DNA of 64,000 nt. Origin: Lampropedia aestuarii. Its GTDB lineage: Bacteria > Pseudomonadota > Gammaproteobacteria > Burkholderiales > Burkholderiaceae_C. Under the pieces are notes generated by a model, which was given only the letters and a program-made list of their open reading frames with translations, searched no databases and was not told where the DNA came from. Of the stretch, positions 8,638 to 17,559 are shown piece after piece. A program made the translations under genes and the position numbers. The stretch's first letter is position 1; each line of letters starts with the position of its first letter. The DNA lies in NCBI RefSeq assembly GCF_004803635.1, contig NZ_SSWX01000006.1, positions 124,001 through 188,000 of the forward strand, written 5' to 3'.

Positions 8638-10770
8638 ATGACCACCGAAAATCTGCTCGTTGAACTGTTTGTCGAAGAACTCCCTCCCAAAGCCCTGCGC
8701 AAGCTCGGTGACGCGTTTGCCCAGGGCATCGCCGCCAGCTTGGGCAGCCAAGGCTTGCTGACTTCAGACAGTGCCATCCAAGGCTTTGCCACACCACGCC
8801 GCCTGGCCGTGCATGTCAGTGGCGTATTGGACAAAGCGCAAGACAAGCCTGTCTCGCAAAAGCTGATGCCGGTAGCCGTCGGTCTTAAAGACGGCGCAGC
8901 CAGTCCTGCGTTGCTCAAAAAGTTGGCCTCGCTGGGCTTGGATGAGAGCGCCGTGGCGCAACTCAAGCGCGAAGGCGAAGGCAAAAATGAGGCCTTGTTT
9001 CTCGATGGTGTGCAAGCCGGTGCCACTTTGGCTGAGGGCTTGCAAAAGGCCCTGGAAGAGACCATTCGCCAGCTGCCTATCCCCAAGGTCATGACCTACC
9101 AGCTCGAAACCGGTGTGGATTTGCCCGGTTGGGACAGCGTGCAGTTTGTGCGGCCTGCCCACGGCCTGGTGGCCTTGCATGGCGCCAGCGTCGTGCCCGT
9201 GCATGCACTGGGCTTGCAAAGTGGCAATACCACGCACGGCCATCGCTTTGAGGCCAAAGTCAGCCAGATCGTGCTGGAGCATGCGGACCGCTATGCCGAG
9301 CAGCTGCGTGAGCAAGGTGCGGTGATTGCGCATTACGACACGCGTTTGGAGTCGATCAAAAGCCAGTTGCAAGCCGCAGCCGCGCAAGTGGGCCAAGGCA
9401 GCCAACCGGTGCAAGATGAGGCTTTGCTGGAAGAGGTCAACTCCTTGGTCGAGCGTCCGCATGTGCTGACTTGCCAGTTCGAAGAGGCCTTTTTGCAAGT
9501 GCCGCAAGAGTGCCTGATCTTGACAATGAAGGCCAACCAGAAGTATTTCCCGCTGCTGGCTGCCGATGGTACTTTGACCAACCGCTTCCTGCTGGTCTCC
9601 AACATCAGCCCGCAAGACGCCAGTGCGGTGATCGAAGGCAATGAGCGTGTCGTGCGGCCACGCCTGGCAGACGCCAAGTTCTTTTTTGACCAGGACCGCA
9701 AGAAAACCCTGGCCTCGCGCCTGCCACAGCTGGACAAGGTGGTCTACCACAACAAGCTGGGCACACAGGGCGAGCGCGTCGAGCGCGTGCGTGCGATTGC
9801 GCGTGCGATTGCCGGCTCTTTGGGGGTCGATGCCGCGCAAGCCGATCTGGCCGCGCAATTGGCCAAAACCGATCTGGTCACCGACATGGTCGGTGAATTC
9901 CCTGAGTTGCAAGGCACGATGGGCCGCTATTACGCGCTCAACGATGGTTTGCCTGAGCCGGTCGCCGATGCGATCGAAGACCACTACAAGCCGCGTTTTG
10001 CTGGTGATAGCTTGCCACGTGGTGATGTGGGCGTGGTGGTCGCGTTGGCCGACAAGCTCGAGACCCTGGTTGGCATGTTTGGCATTGGCAATTTGCCAAC
10101 GGGCGACAAAGACCCGTTTGCGCTGCGCCGCCACGCGTTGGGTGTGATTCGCATGCTGGTGGAAAAAGCACCGCAATTGGCCTTGGCCGATGTGCTGGCC
10201 CATGTGCAGGCCAGTTTTGCGGGCCGTATTCCGGCGCAAACCGAGTTCAGCGACGTCACCGCGTCGCTGAGCCAATTCATCTATGAACGTCTGGCTGGCA
10301 GCTTGCGTGAGCAAGGCTATAGCGCGCAAGAGGTCGATGCTGTGCTGGCGCTGCAACCGCAACGCCTGGCGGATGTCGCGCAACGCCTGCAAGCGGTGCG
10401 CGCATTTGCCCAATTGCCTGAAGCCCAGGCCCTGGCCGCAGCCAACAAGCGCGTAGGCAATATTTTGAAGAAGGCCGGCGGCGCAGTCGATGCGCAGGTC
10501 AAGCAAGAGCTGCTGCAGGAAGAGGCCGAGCAACAGCTTTACGCGGCCTTGCAAGCGGTGGCTCCAGTGGCGCAGGCCGCTTATGCAACCGGTGACTACA
10601 CCAACAGCTTGCAAGCTCTGGCGGCGTTGAAAGCACCGGTCGACGCTTTCTTTGACTCGGTGATGGTCAATGCCGATGATGCAGCCCTCAAAGCCAACCG
10701 TCTGGGGCTGCTCAAAACCCTGCAAGAGGCCATGAACCGCGTGGCTGATCTCTCGCGTCTGGCCAGTTAA
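8638..10770 (+). CDS. glyS: Glycine--tRNA ligase beta subunit
   Basis: A 710-residue beta subunit of the alpha2beta2 glycyl-tRNA synthetase. It starts with the family's N-terminus (TTENLLVELFVEELPPKAL) and ends with the anticodon-binding region (FFDSVMVNADDAALKANR, LLKTLQEAMNRVADLSRLA). The ATG at 8638 matches that N-terminus; an in-frame start 27 bases upstream is less likely. Length is normal. The alpha-subunit gene glyQ, which normally lies directly upstream, is absent: the previous gene is the L,D-transpeptidase, 209 bases away, and glyQ is nowhere in the window. The gmhB and plsC genes that often follow in related bacteria are also not adjacent; plsC lies 4.9 kb downstream. Confidence 0.97.
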   Translation: MTTENLLVELFVEELPPKALRKLGDAFAQGIAASLGSQGLLTSDSAIQGFATPRRLAVHVSGVLDKAQDKPVSQKLMPVAVGLKDGAASPALLKKLASLGLDESAVAQLKREGEGKNEALFLDGVQAGATLAEGLQKALEETIRQLPIPKVMTYQLETGVDLPGWDSVQFVRPAHGLVALHGASVVPVHALGLQSGNTTHGHRFEAKVSQIVLEHADRYAEQLREQGAVIAHYDTRLESIKSQLQAAAAQVGQGSQPVQDEALLEEVNSLVERPHVLTCQFEEAFLQVPQECLILTMKANQKYFPLLAADGTLTNRFLLVSNISPQDASAVIEGNERVVRPRLADAKFFFDQDRKKTLASRLPQLDKVVYHNKLGTQGERVERVRAIARAIAGSLGVDAAQADLAAQLAKTDLVTDMVGEFPELQGTMGRYYALNDGLPEPVADAIEDHYKPRFAGDSLPRGDVGVVVALADKLETLVGMFGIGNLPTGDKDPFALRRHALGVIRMLVEKAPQLALADVLAHVQASFAGRIPAQTEFSDVTASLSQFIYERLAGSLREQGYSAQEVDAVLALQPQRLADVAQRLQAVRAFAQLPEAQALAAANKRVGNILKKAGGAVDAQVKQELLQEEAEQQLYAALQAVAPVAQAAYATGDYTNSLQALAALKAPVDAFFDSVMVNADDAALKANRLGLLKTLQEAMNRVADLSRLAS

Positions 10771-10781
10771 ACTGGGAGTTG

Positions 10782-11069
10782 ATGGCGCACACGGCCTTCG
10801 GCCGTGCAGCAGGCGCCGGGCTGGCGCCGCTTGCAGCGGTGCAGGCCTTGGCCTGTATCGCGCAAGCATTTGATGAGACTGCTGAGCCCTACCACTGGTA
10901 CAGGCAGTTTGTATTGGCAGGCGCCGTCGCGCATGGTTTGCCTGCACCTGATGTAGCCCCGATTCAGTCCACTGTTCCACAAGATGGTTTAGACACTGAG
11001 CGCCAGCGCTTCAACTCCGCCACCCTGGGGCTGCTGCTGCCGTATGACATGCTGGGCTGCTTTTTTTAA
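10782..11069 (+). CDS. Doubtful small ORF after glyS
   Basis: A 95-codon frame starting 11 bases after glyS. GGGAG lies three bases before the ATG, closer than usual. The product is Ala/Leu-rich with a segment DETAEPYHWYRQFVLAGAVA and ends GLLLPYDMLGCFF. I recognise no family. Codon choice is not clearly unlike real genes, but it could be chance or a decayed remnant. The 5' end contains a hairpin (CACGGCC/GGCCGTG, 10788-10804) with no T-run. If this ORF is not real, the 471-base gap between glyS and the next gene holds nothing else I can name. Confidence 0.25.
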   Translation: MAHTAFGRAAGAGLAPLAAVQALACIAQAFDETAEPYHWYRQFVLAGAVAHGLPAPDVAPIQSTVPQDGLDTERQRFNSATLGLLLPYDMLGCFF

Positions 11070-11241
11070 GCACCATGATCGGTGTCGATCTGGTGGTTTT
11101 CGCTATCTAACTTTGTCACGGCTATGGGTAGGATCGCCTCTGGCGTGCAAGTTACGGATGCTGCGTTGCTGCAGTAGGGCCTAGCTTTTGCACATTCCAC
11201 CCTCCGTCGTGCCAAGTATGAAGAACGCATTGGAGAATTGC

Positions 11242-12213
11242 ATGTTTAAGAAAGTCCTTACCGCTGCAGCCATTGGCTTGACGCTCACTGTGGCCGCAGC
11301 GCAAAGCTGGCCAACCAAGCCGGTGCGCATGATTGTGCCTTTCCCCCCAGGGGGCGGTACCGATATTTTGGCGCGTCTGGTCTCGGCCAAGTTGTCCGAA
11401 GCCCATGGCTGGAATATCGTGGCCGACAACCGCCCAGGCGTTGGCGGCACCTTGGGGATTACGGAGGCTGCACGCGCAACGCCAGATGGCTACAACTTTG
11501 TATTTGGCCAAAAAGACAATCTGGTGATTGGCCCTTGGCTGTATAAAAACCTGACCTGGAATCCAGTCAAGGACTTCGCGCCAGTGGCCCATGTGGCGTA
11601 CTCACCCGTTCTGATTGCGACCAGTGCCGACTCGCCTTACCAAACATTGGCTGATGTGGTCGCTGCCGCTAAAAAAGCGCCAGACTCCATCACCTACGGC
11701 TCGCCAGGCAACGGCACGTCCATCCATTTGGCGGCGACTATTTTGGAAAAGGAAGCGGGCATCAAGCTGGTGCATGTGCCCTACAAAGGCTCGAACCCAG
11801 CGATGCTGGATGTGATTGCCGGTAATGTGCAATTGCTGTCGTCGTCAGTGCCGTCGGCGCTGGGCCAGATCAAAGCTGGTAAGCTGCGTCCTTTGGCTGT
11901 GACCTCGGCCACCCGCAGCTCGTCCCTGCCTGATGTGCCCACGGTGCAAGAGTTGGGCATTGAAGGCATTGGGGAGTTTGATGTCGCCACGTGGTATGGC
12001 GTGATGGCGCCAGCAGGCACGCCCGAGGACGTGGTTAACAGCGTCAACGCAGCCGTGAACACGCTGTTGACCGATGAGGCCGTGCGCTCGGCGATGCAGG
12101 CCCAAGGGGCGGAGCCATTGGCAATGGGAGTGGCTGAGTTTGGCGAGTTTCTGAACAAGGACTACACCGCTTGGGAGTCGGTCGTCAAAGACTCTGGCGT
12201 ACAGCTCGATTGA
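11242..12213 (+). CDS. Tripartite tricarboxylate transporter substrate-binding protein (Bug/TctC family)
   Basis: A 323-residue periplasmic receptor with a Sec signal peptide (FKKVLTAAAIGLTLTVAAA, cleavage before QSWPTKPV). The mature start, the PFPPGGGTDILAR loop, ADNRPGVGG and HVPYKGSNPAMLD are hallmarks of the Bug family, which bind carboxylates such as citrate, glutarate or aromatic acids. The ATG at 11242 is chosen because GGAGAA lies five bases upstream; the longer frame from 11188 lacks this support. No tctA or tctB membrane genes are nearby, so it is an orphan receptor, as is common in Burkholderiales. The ligand cannot be read from the sequence. Confidence 0.95.
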   Translation: MFKKVLTAAAIGLTLTVAAAQSWPTKPVRMIVPFPPGGGTDILARLVSAKLSEAHGWNIVADNRPGVGGTLGITEAARATPDGYNFVFGQKDNLVIGPWLYKNLTWNPVKDFAPVAHVAYSPVLIATSADSPYQTLADVVAAAKKAPDSITYGSPGNGTSIHLAATILEKEAGIKLVHVPYKGSNPAMLDVIAGNVQLLSSSVPSALGQIKAGKLRPLAVTSATRSSSLPDVPTVQELGIEGIGEFDVATWYGVMAPAGTPEDVVNSVNAAVNTLLTDEAVRSAMQAQGAEPLAMGVAEFGEFLNKDYTAWESVVKDSGVQLD

Positions 12214-12278
12214 TCGTGCATGCATGGCCAAGGCAGTATTGCCGCCGTGGCCATGCATGTGTGGTGCAATGGCAATAA

Positions 12279-12554
12279 GAACCTGTTTACGATCTTTTCG
12301 CAGAGCGCGTTGGAGTCCAAAAGGGTAGGGTGTGCGGCGAAAGCCGCAGTTGGGCTTTTTGCCTGGCGAGGATTTTTAACAAAGCAGCATGCCTTTTGGG
12401 CTCCAACCCCCAATACCAAAAGGAACTGCAAGGCACAAAAAAGCGCATTGCGGCGTTGCCCGTTTTGCACAGACAGATGGTTGAGCGGCAACAAGCGCCT
12501 TGCACTGCCTCTTTTTGTACCTTGCGTGACTGCAAAAAGATCGTAAACACGTTC
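12279..12554. mobile_element. MITE-like dispersed element, copy B (276 bp)
   Basis: The element begins GAACCTGTTTACGATC and ends GATCGTAAACACGTTC, giving terminal inverted repeats of about 30 bases with few mismatches. TAA flanks both sides (12276-12278 and 12555-12557), consistent with a 3-bp target duplication. The interior matches copies A and F (GTTGGAGTCCAAAAGGG, ATTTTTAACAAAGCAG, AAGGCACAAAAAAGCGCATT). It lies 65 bases after the Bug-receptor stop and just before that gene's terminator. It accounts for most of the 444-base gap to csaA. Confidence 0.85.
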
Positions 12555-12567
12555 TAAGAACGTCTTC

Positions 12568-12603
12568 AAAAGCCTGTCTTTGCATCAGAGACAGGCTTTT
12601 TTT
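12568..12603 (+). terminator. Rho-independent terminator
   Basis: The stem AAAGCCTGTCT / AGACAGGCTTT with a nine-base loop is followed by a run of T. It lies downstream of the Bug-receptor gene and repeat copy B and upstream of csaA, separating the two transcription units. Confidence 0.85.
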
Positions 12604-12657
12604 ATGGCACTGCAGGCACAATAGTGCGCTCTGGACTAGTCAATGGGAGTACATGCA

Positions 12658-13017
12658 ATGGCGGATGGCACAACAACGAATACCGAAATTACCTGGGCAG
12701 ATTTCACCAAAGTCGAGCTGCGCGTCGGCAAGGTGGTGCACGCCGAGGTATTTGCGCAGGCGCGCAAGCCGGCGTACATCTTGCAAGTTGATTTTGGCCC
12801 TGAGCTGGGGCTGCGCAAATCCAGCGCCCAAATCACCGACCACTACCGGCCTGAAGAACTGGTCGGTCGTTTGGTGGTGGCGGTGGTGAACTTTCCTAAG
12901 AAACAAATTGGTCCTATCCAGTCCGAGTGCCTGGTCACAGGCTTTCATGATGCCAACGGCCATGTCGCTTTGTGCGTGCCAGATTTGGATGTTCCGCTGG
13001 GGACGCGATTGCTATGA
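12658..13017 (+). CDS. csaA: CsaA-type tRNA-binding protein (possible chaperone)
   Basis: A 119-residue single-domain protein of the EMAP-II/Trbp111-like OB fold: FTKVELRVGKVVHAEVFAQA, then LRKSSAQITDHY and NFPKKQIGPIQSECLVTGF, which are the conserved CsaA segments. The family binds tRNA as a dimer and has been described as an export-related chaperone in Bacillus. The ATG at 12658 follows a GGGAG at good spacing, so the upstream in-frame ATG at 12643 is less likely. Its TGA overlaps the ATG of the glutaminase gene (ATGA), so the two are translationally coupled, although no functional link is evident. Confidence 0.93.
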   Translation: MADGTTTNTEITWADFTKVELRVGKVVHAEVFAQARKPAYILQVDFGPELGLRKSSAQITDHYRPEELVGRLVVAVVNFPKKQIGPIQSECLVTGFHDANGHVALCVPDLDVPLGTRLL

Positions 13018-14291
13018 AAACGCCTCTGCCTGATTATTTGGCCCGTTTGCTGGCCCAGTGTGACAGCGGCGATGGTGGTCAGCTGGCCGACTACATCCCT
13101 GAGCTGGCCCAGGCCGACCCTCACAAAATGGCGATTGCGATCTGCACGACCGATGGCGTGGTGTATGCGGCTGGCGATACCGACTACGAGTTCACCATCC
13201 AGTCGATCTCCAAGCCCTTTGCTTACGCCCTGGCGCTGCGCGAGCACGGCTTGGATGCGGTGCTGCGAAAAGTCGGCGTCGAGCCCTCAGGCGAGGCCTT
13301 CAACGAGTTGTCGCTGGATGAGCGCACCGAACGGCCACTGAACCCGATGATCAATGCTGGCGCGATCACCACGCACGCACTGTTGCCGGGCTCGCCAGGA
13401 GCAGGGCGGGCGCAGGCATTGCAAGCATTGCTCGAGCGCATGACGGGGCGCTCGTTGCAGGTCGATGAGGCCGTTTACAACTCCGAGCTGGAGACGGCGT
13501 TTCGCAATCTCTCACTGGCCTATATGCTCAGAAACGTCGGCGCTGTGCAGGGCGATGTCTCCGAGATCGTGGCCGGTTACACGCGCCAGTGTGCGATCAA
13601 GGTCAACGTTCAGGATTTGGCGCGGATGGCCGGTATTTTGGCCAACCAGGGACGCTGCCCGCGCACGCGCGAGCAGCTGTTTGACCGCAAGTTGGTGCGC
13701 CAGGTGCTCAGCGTGATGACCAGTTGCGGCATGTACAACGGCGCTGGCGACTGGCTCTCGCGGGTTGGTATTCCGGCCAAAAGCGGTGTCGCAGGTGGTA
13801 TTTTGGGGGCCTTGCCAGGCCAGTTTGGTGTGGCGGTGTTTTCACCCAAGCTGGATGAGGCGGGCAATAGCGTGCGGGGCGTGCGCATGATGGAGCGCCT
13901 CTCTGGTGATATGGGCTTGCATGTGATGGAGGCCTTGCCTACGGCGCGGGCCTCGTTGCGCAATCCAGAAGTGCAGGTGCGTGCCGACATTGACCTGTAT
14001 GAGCTGCAAGGTGATATCCATTTTGCCCAAGGCGAGCTGCTGCTGCGCAATTTGCAAGACCGAGGCCAGCGTTTGGGCCCCGTCATTCTGGACGTCAGCC
14101 GGGTCATTGAGCTCAACGCCATTGGTGGGCGTTTGCTGGTCGATGCGGTGGCGCATATGCAGCAAGAGGGGGTGTGGGTGGGCTTGGTTGATCCAGGCCA
14201 GCTGTTACAGCAAGGCATCAACGCGAAGTCTTTGCGCGTGAATACTTTTAGTCAATTGCAAACAGCCATTGAGGCTGCTTGCAGGCAATAA
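13014..14291 (+). CDS. glsA: Glutaminase A with C-terminal STAS domain
   Basis: A 425-residue protein. Residues 1-310 are a beta-lactamase-like glutaminase that hydrolyses L-glutamine to glutamate and ammonia. The catalytic Ser-x-x-Lys is in FTIQSISKPF, and NPMINAGAI, YNSE and GIPAKSGVAGGI are further family motifs. The remaining residues form a STAS domain (DIDLYELQGDIHFAQ, ILDVSRVIELNAIGGRLLVD), an added regulatory or protein-interaction module found in longer GlsA proteins. The start overlaps the csaA stop by four bases. Confidence 0.95.
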   Translation: MKTPLPDYLARLLAQCDSGDGGQLADYIPELAQADPHKMAIAICTTDGVVYAAGDTDYEFTIQSISKPFAYALALREHGLDAVLRKVGVEPSGEAFNELSLDERTERPLNPMINAGAITTHALLPGSPGAGRAQALQALLERMTGRSLQVDEAVYNSELETAFRNLSLAYMLRNVGAVQGDVSEIVAGYTRQCAIKVNVQDLARMAGILANQGRCPRTREQLFDRKLVRQVLSVMTSCGMYNGAGDWLSRVGIPAKSGVAGGILGALPGQFGVAVFSPKLDEAGNSVRGVRMMERLSGDMGLHVMEALPTARASLRNPEVQVRADIDLYELQGDIHFAQGELLLRNLQDRGQRLGPVILDVSRVIELNAIGGRLLVDAVAHMQQEGVWVGLVDPGQLLQQGINAKSLRVNTFSQLQTAIEAACRQ

Positions 14292-14627
14292 GCCGATTGC
14301 GATTCGCGCCAGCTGATCTGTCATGCGGCGGCCTGCCTCGTTGGCGCTGCGCTATGGGGGTACAGAACTTCTGGATTCACGACTCAATGCTCGCTTCTTG
14401 CATGGGGTGCAGCTGATCTGGGCTTGACTCCCACACCCAGCGTGTGACAATTGAAAACCTTTGGCGATCCTCTTTGCGTTTGGCGCGGCTTGTTAAGTCC
14501 TTGCATTGAGGCATTGCACGGGCTTTAAAACCCGCATCTGAAATGGGGTCCTAGCCCGTGCGCGCTGCGTAGCGTTGTTGGAGTGCAGGCCCCCTGCTTA
14601 TGCCTTGTGCATCAAAGACACGCTTGC
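14292..14627. other. Intergenic stretch, nothing identified
   Basis: There are 336 bases between glsA and the DMT transporter. I see no convincing ORF, RNA or terminator with a T-run. A longer reading frame enters the next gene from 14583, but the start at 14628 is preferred. The promoter of the transporter gene presumably lies here. Confidence 0.4.
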
Positions 14628-15527
14628 ATGCCTTCAAAAATATCCCCCTCCACAGCCTTGCTGCTCACTGTCGCGCCTTTGATGTGGGCTGGCAACGCCG
14701 TTGTAGGCCGCATCATGGCGCCGTTGGTGCCGCCAGTGACGTTGAATTTGCTGCGCTGGCTGCTCGCTGCGCTGATCTTGCTGCCTATAGGCTGGCGCGT
14801 GTTTCGGGCCAATAGTGGCTTGTGGCAGGCCTGGAAGCCGCTGGCCTTGATGGGCTTTTTTGGCATCGGTTGCTACAACGGCTTTCAGTACTTTGCGCTC
14901 AGGACCTCCACACCACTGAACATCACCTTGGTGGCTGCCAGCATGCCGATCTGGATGATGGTGGTTGGCGCCTTGTTGTTCCGTGTGTACCCGAGCCGGC
15001 GGCAATTGCTTGCTGCACTGTTCTCGATTGCCGGTGTCTTGGTGGTGCTCTCGCGGGGTGATGTATCGCAACTGTTGGCCTTGCGCCTAGTGCCAGGTGA
15101 TTTGTTCATGCTGGTAGCGGCATTGTGCTGGGCGATATACAGCTGGCTATTGATGCGTGCGGTGATTCCTGCTGCGCTGCGCAATGACTGGGCGGCCTTT
15201 TTGCTGGGGCAAATGCTGTTTGGCGTGATGTGGTCGGGCGTAGCCACTGCGTTGGAGTGGCAGCTCACGGATGCTCGCATTGTCTGGGGCTGGCCGTTTA
15301 TTGGCGGCCTGCTGTTCATTGCGCTGGGGCCTGCCTTGGTGGCTTACCGCTGCTGGGGCCTGGGAGTGCAGCGCGCCGGACCGACCATTGCAGCTTTTTT
15401 CAGCAACCTCACGCCACTGATCACGGCCTTGCTATCGGCCTTTTTGTTGGCCGAATGGCCCAAGCTCTACCATGCGGTAGCCTTTGCGCTGATTGTGTCG
15501 GGTATTTACTTGTCCGCGCAACGGTAA
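14628..15527 (+). CDS. EamA-type (DMT superfamily) transporter
   Basis: A 299-residue integral membrane protein with about ten hydrophobic segments in two EamA repeats. The first repeat opens LLLTVAPLMWAGNAVVGRI; the second follows GDLFMLVAALCWAIYSWL. Members export amino acids, metabolites or drugs. The substrate is not predictable. The start at 14628 gives the usual family N-terminus (PSKISPSTALL), although the Shine-Dalgarno is weak. The TAA stop is itself the TAA that precedes repeat remnant G. Confidence 0.9.
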   Translation: MPSKISPSTALLLTVAPLMWAGNAVVGRIMAPLVPPVTLNLLRWLLAALILLPIGWRVFRANSGLWQAWKPLALMGFFGIGCYNGFQYFALRTSTPLNITLVAASMPIWMMVVGALLFRVYPSRRQLLAALFSIAGVLVVLSRGDVSQLLALRLVPGDLFMLVAALCWAIYSWLLMRAVIPAALRNDWAAFLLGQMLFGVMWSGVATALEWQLTDARIVWGWPFIGGLLFIALGPALVAYRCWGLGVQRAGPTIAAFFSNLTPLITALLSAFLLAEWPKLYHAVAFALIVSGIYLSAQR

Positions 15528-15559
15528 GAACCTGTTTACGATCTCCGCAGAGTCGCGCT
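15528..15559. repeat. Left-end remnant of the MITE-like element (copy G)
   Basis: GAACCTGTTTACGATCTCCG followed by CAGAGTCGCGCTGG matches the left end of copies B and F, but the interior and right end are missing. It begins immediately after the TAA stop codon of the transporter gene, which occupies the position of the 3-bp target site. Confidence 0.65.
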
Positions 15560-15666
15560 GGCTTTTTCACAATGAACATGAGCGCAGGCGGGAGATTGCT
15601 GCTACAAAGGCAGGTAGAAAAGCGTATATTGGCGGGCTTGCTCGATAGCTTCAATGGCACTGTGTA

Positions 15667-16593
15667 ATGGATTCTCCTCAAACTCCCACTTCTTCCCCAA
15701 GTCCTGATGCGTCTGGCCAGGCCGCTGCGCCGGTGGTGCATGCGTCTGCGCGTGCACGCCAGCGGCCTACGGGGCTGGCTTATGTGATCGCCGCTGTGCG
15801 TTCGTTCTTGCACCTGCTGGTGATGGGCAGTACCTTGGTGGTGTATGCCTGCACGCTGATGCTGACAGCCATATTTGTGCGCGGCGAGCCGCTCTACCGC
15901 ATCGGTGTGGCATGGCTGTCCATTTGTGTCACCAGTGCCAAGTGGCTGTTGGGCATTCGCTACCAAGTGCAAGGCTTTGAGAATTTGCCTGCGCATACCC
16001 GTGAACAAAAAGTCGTGGTGCTGGCCAAGCACCAGTCGACCTACGAAACCTTTTTAATGCCTTTGATCCTGCGCAAGCAGGTACTGGCCTATGTGTTCAA
16101 GAAAGAATTGCTATCGATCCCATTCTTTGGCTGGGGCATTGGCCGCATGGACATGGTGTACATCGACCGCACGCAAGGCGCAAAGGCATTTCAGAAAGTG
16201 ATGGCGCAGGGCCGCAAACTCACCGACATGGGCAACTGGATCATGATGTTCCCTGAAGGCACACGCGTTGAGCGAGGTGAAGTTGGCAATTACAAAGTCA
16301 GCGGTGCGCGCCTGGCCATTGATACTGGCGCCGTGGTGGTGCCGGTGGCGGTCGCATCGGCGCGTTGCTGGGGCCCTAAAGCGATTGTCAAGTTTCCTGG
16401 TGTGGTGCAAGTCTCAATAGGCAAGCCTATTTCCAGTGCAGGCAAATCCCCCAATGCGCTGATGGAAGAGGTGCAGCAGTGGATCGAGTCCGAGATGCAT
16501 CGGCTTGACCCAGAGGCTTATGAATTCTCTGTGCCAGCGGCCAAGCCAATTGCGCCGCCTGCAGCCACTGGCAACGCCAGCCATAGCGAGTAA
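15667..16593 (+). CDS. plsC: 1-acyl-sn-glycerol-3-phosphate acyltransferase
   Basis: A 308-residue membrane-associated acyltransferase that converts lysophosphatidic acid to phosphatidic acid. Hydrophobic segments at about residues 40-70 precede the catalytic motif KHQSTYETF, here with Glu where many family members have Asp (His-x4-Asp/Glu). The MFPEGTR glycerophosphate-binding motif and VPVAVASARCW follow. The Ala/Ser-rich N-terminus of about 35 residues and the C-terminal tail are probably disordered. The metallopeptidase gene follows after 12 bases and is probably in the same operon. Confidence 0.95.
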   Translation: MDSPQTPTSSPSPDASGQAAAPVVHASARARQRPTGLAYVIAAVRSFLHLLVMGSTLVVYACTLMLTAIFVRGEPLYRIGVAWLSICVTSAKWLLGIRYQVQGFENLPAHTREQKVVVLAKHQSTYETFLMPLILRKQVLAYVFKKELLSIPFFGWGIGRMDMVYIDRTQGAKAFQKVMAQGRKLTDMGNWIMMFPEGTRVERGEVGNYKVSGARLAIDTGAVVVPVAVASARCWGPKAIVKFPGVVQVSIGKPISSAGKSPNALMEEVQQWIESEMHRLDPEAYEFSVPAAKPIAPPAATGNASHSE

Positions 16594-16605
16594 CACCGCA
16601 GCTGG

Positions 16606-17553
16606 ATGTCTGTGCATACAACACCGCCAGGCATGGCGCTTGAGCAGCACACGCTGAGCCTATTGGCGGGCGATGAGCAGCGCGCGCTGGACCAGCGCAA
16701 CCAGCTGTGGATACACCCTAAGGCCAATCGCACGGTCGCCTTGCAATTGGCAGGGGAGTTCGTGCATGTAGGCTACCACTGGATTGCCGCGCAACGCCGC
16801 ACGATTGGCATGCAAATCAGTGCCCAGGGCTTGCAAGTGCGCGCGCCGCGCTGGGTAGGCCAGGCCGAGATTGATGCCTTGCTGCAATCAAGGGCGCGTT
16901 GGATTGTGCAAAAGCTCAGGCAACTGCAAGCCTTGCCGCAGGATGCAGGCCATGTGCGGCTGGCGTGGAGCGATGGCGCCTATATCGCCTGGCAAGGGCA
17001 ATGGCTGCGTCTGGCCTTGGGCTTCGCTGGGCGCCGTGCCAATTTGCAGCAGCTCAGCGAGCCCGAGCCCGTGCTGCCTGGCAAGCACTTGGCTGGTGCA
17101 GCGGCGGTCATGCCAGCCAGTGTCACAGAGACAGAGGCACAGCAGGCGCCACAGGTGCGGCATGTGCTGCATCTGCCTTTGCCGCTGCATGCGACTGAGG
17201 ACGAGATTGCTGCAATGGCCCAGCGCTGGTTGCGCCAGCAAGCCCAGGCGCAACTGGCGCTGCGCAGTGCGCACTTTGCGCCCATCATGGGCGTGGCCCC
17301 TTCACGCTTGTCGCTGACCAGCGCGAATACACGCTGGGGCAGTGCCAGCAGCGGCGGTGCGATTCGCCTGCATTGGCGCTTGGTGCAAATGGACCCTGTG
17401 CTGTTTGATTATGTGCTGGTGCACGAGCTGGCCCATTTGCATGAGATGAACCACAGCGCGCAGTTTTGGGCCTGGGTGGCCCAGGTATTGCCCGATTACG
17501 CCCAGTACCGCCAGCGGCTTAAACAAGTGCGGCTGGAGTCGTGGACTTTGTAA
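16606..17553 (+). CDS. YgjP-like (DUF45/M48-type) zinc metallopeptidase
   Basis: A 315-residue protein with the zinc motif HELAHLHEMNHSAQFW (HExxH plus a downstream His) near the C-terminus and the preceding RWGSASSGGAIRLHWRLVQM stretch typical of YgjP/SprT-like hydrolases. The N-terminal half has the YHWIAAQRRTIGMQIS strand region. No signal peptide is seen, so it is likely cytoplasmic. It follows plsC by 12 bases. About 40 residues in the middle (LPGKHLAGAAAVMPASVTE) look like a lineage-specific insertion. Confidence 0.9.
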   Translation: MSVHTTPPGMALEQHTLSLLAGDEQRALDQRNQLWIHPKANRTVALQLAGEFVHVGYHWIAAQRRTIGMQISAQGLQVRAPRWVGQAEIDALLQSRARWIVQKLRQLQALPQDAGHVRLAWSDGAYIAWQGQWLRLALGFAGRRANLQQLSEPEPVLPGKHLAGAAAVMPASVTETEAQQAPQVRHVLHLPLPLHATEDEIAAMAQRWLRQQAQAQLALRSAHFAPIMGVAPSRLSLTSANTRWGSASSGGAIRLHWRLVQMDPVLFDYVLVHELAHLHEMNHSAQFWAWVAQVLPDYAQYRQRLKQVRLESWTL

Positions 17554-17559
17554 GCGTCT

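Noticed and set aside
8764-10980. A 738-codon minus-strand frame opposite glyS
   Set aside because: It overlaps the whole of glyS, has Gln/His/Leu-rich composition typical of antisense reading, and resembles no family.
12220-12546. ORFs running through repeat copies (for example 12220-12546, 59507-59722)
   Set aside because: They read through the non-coding element in different frames from copy to copy, with no conserved protein.
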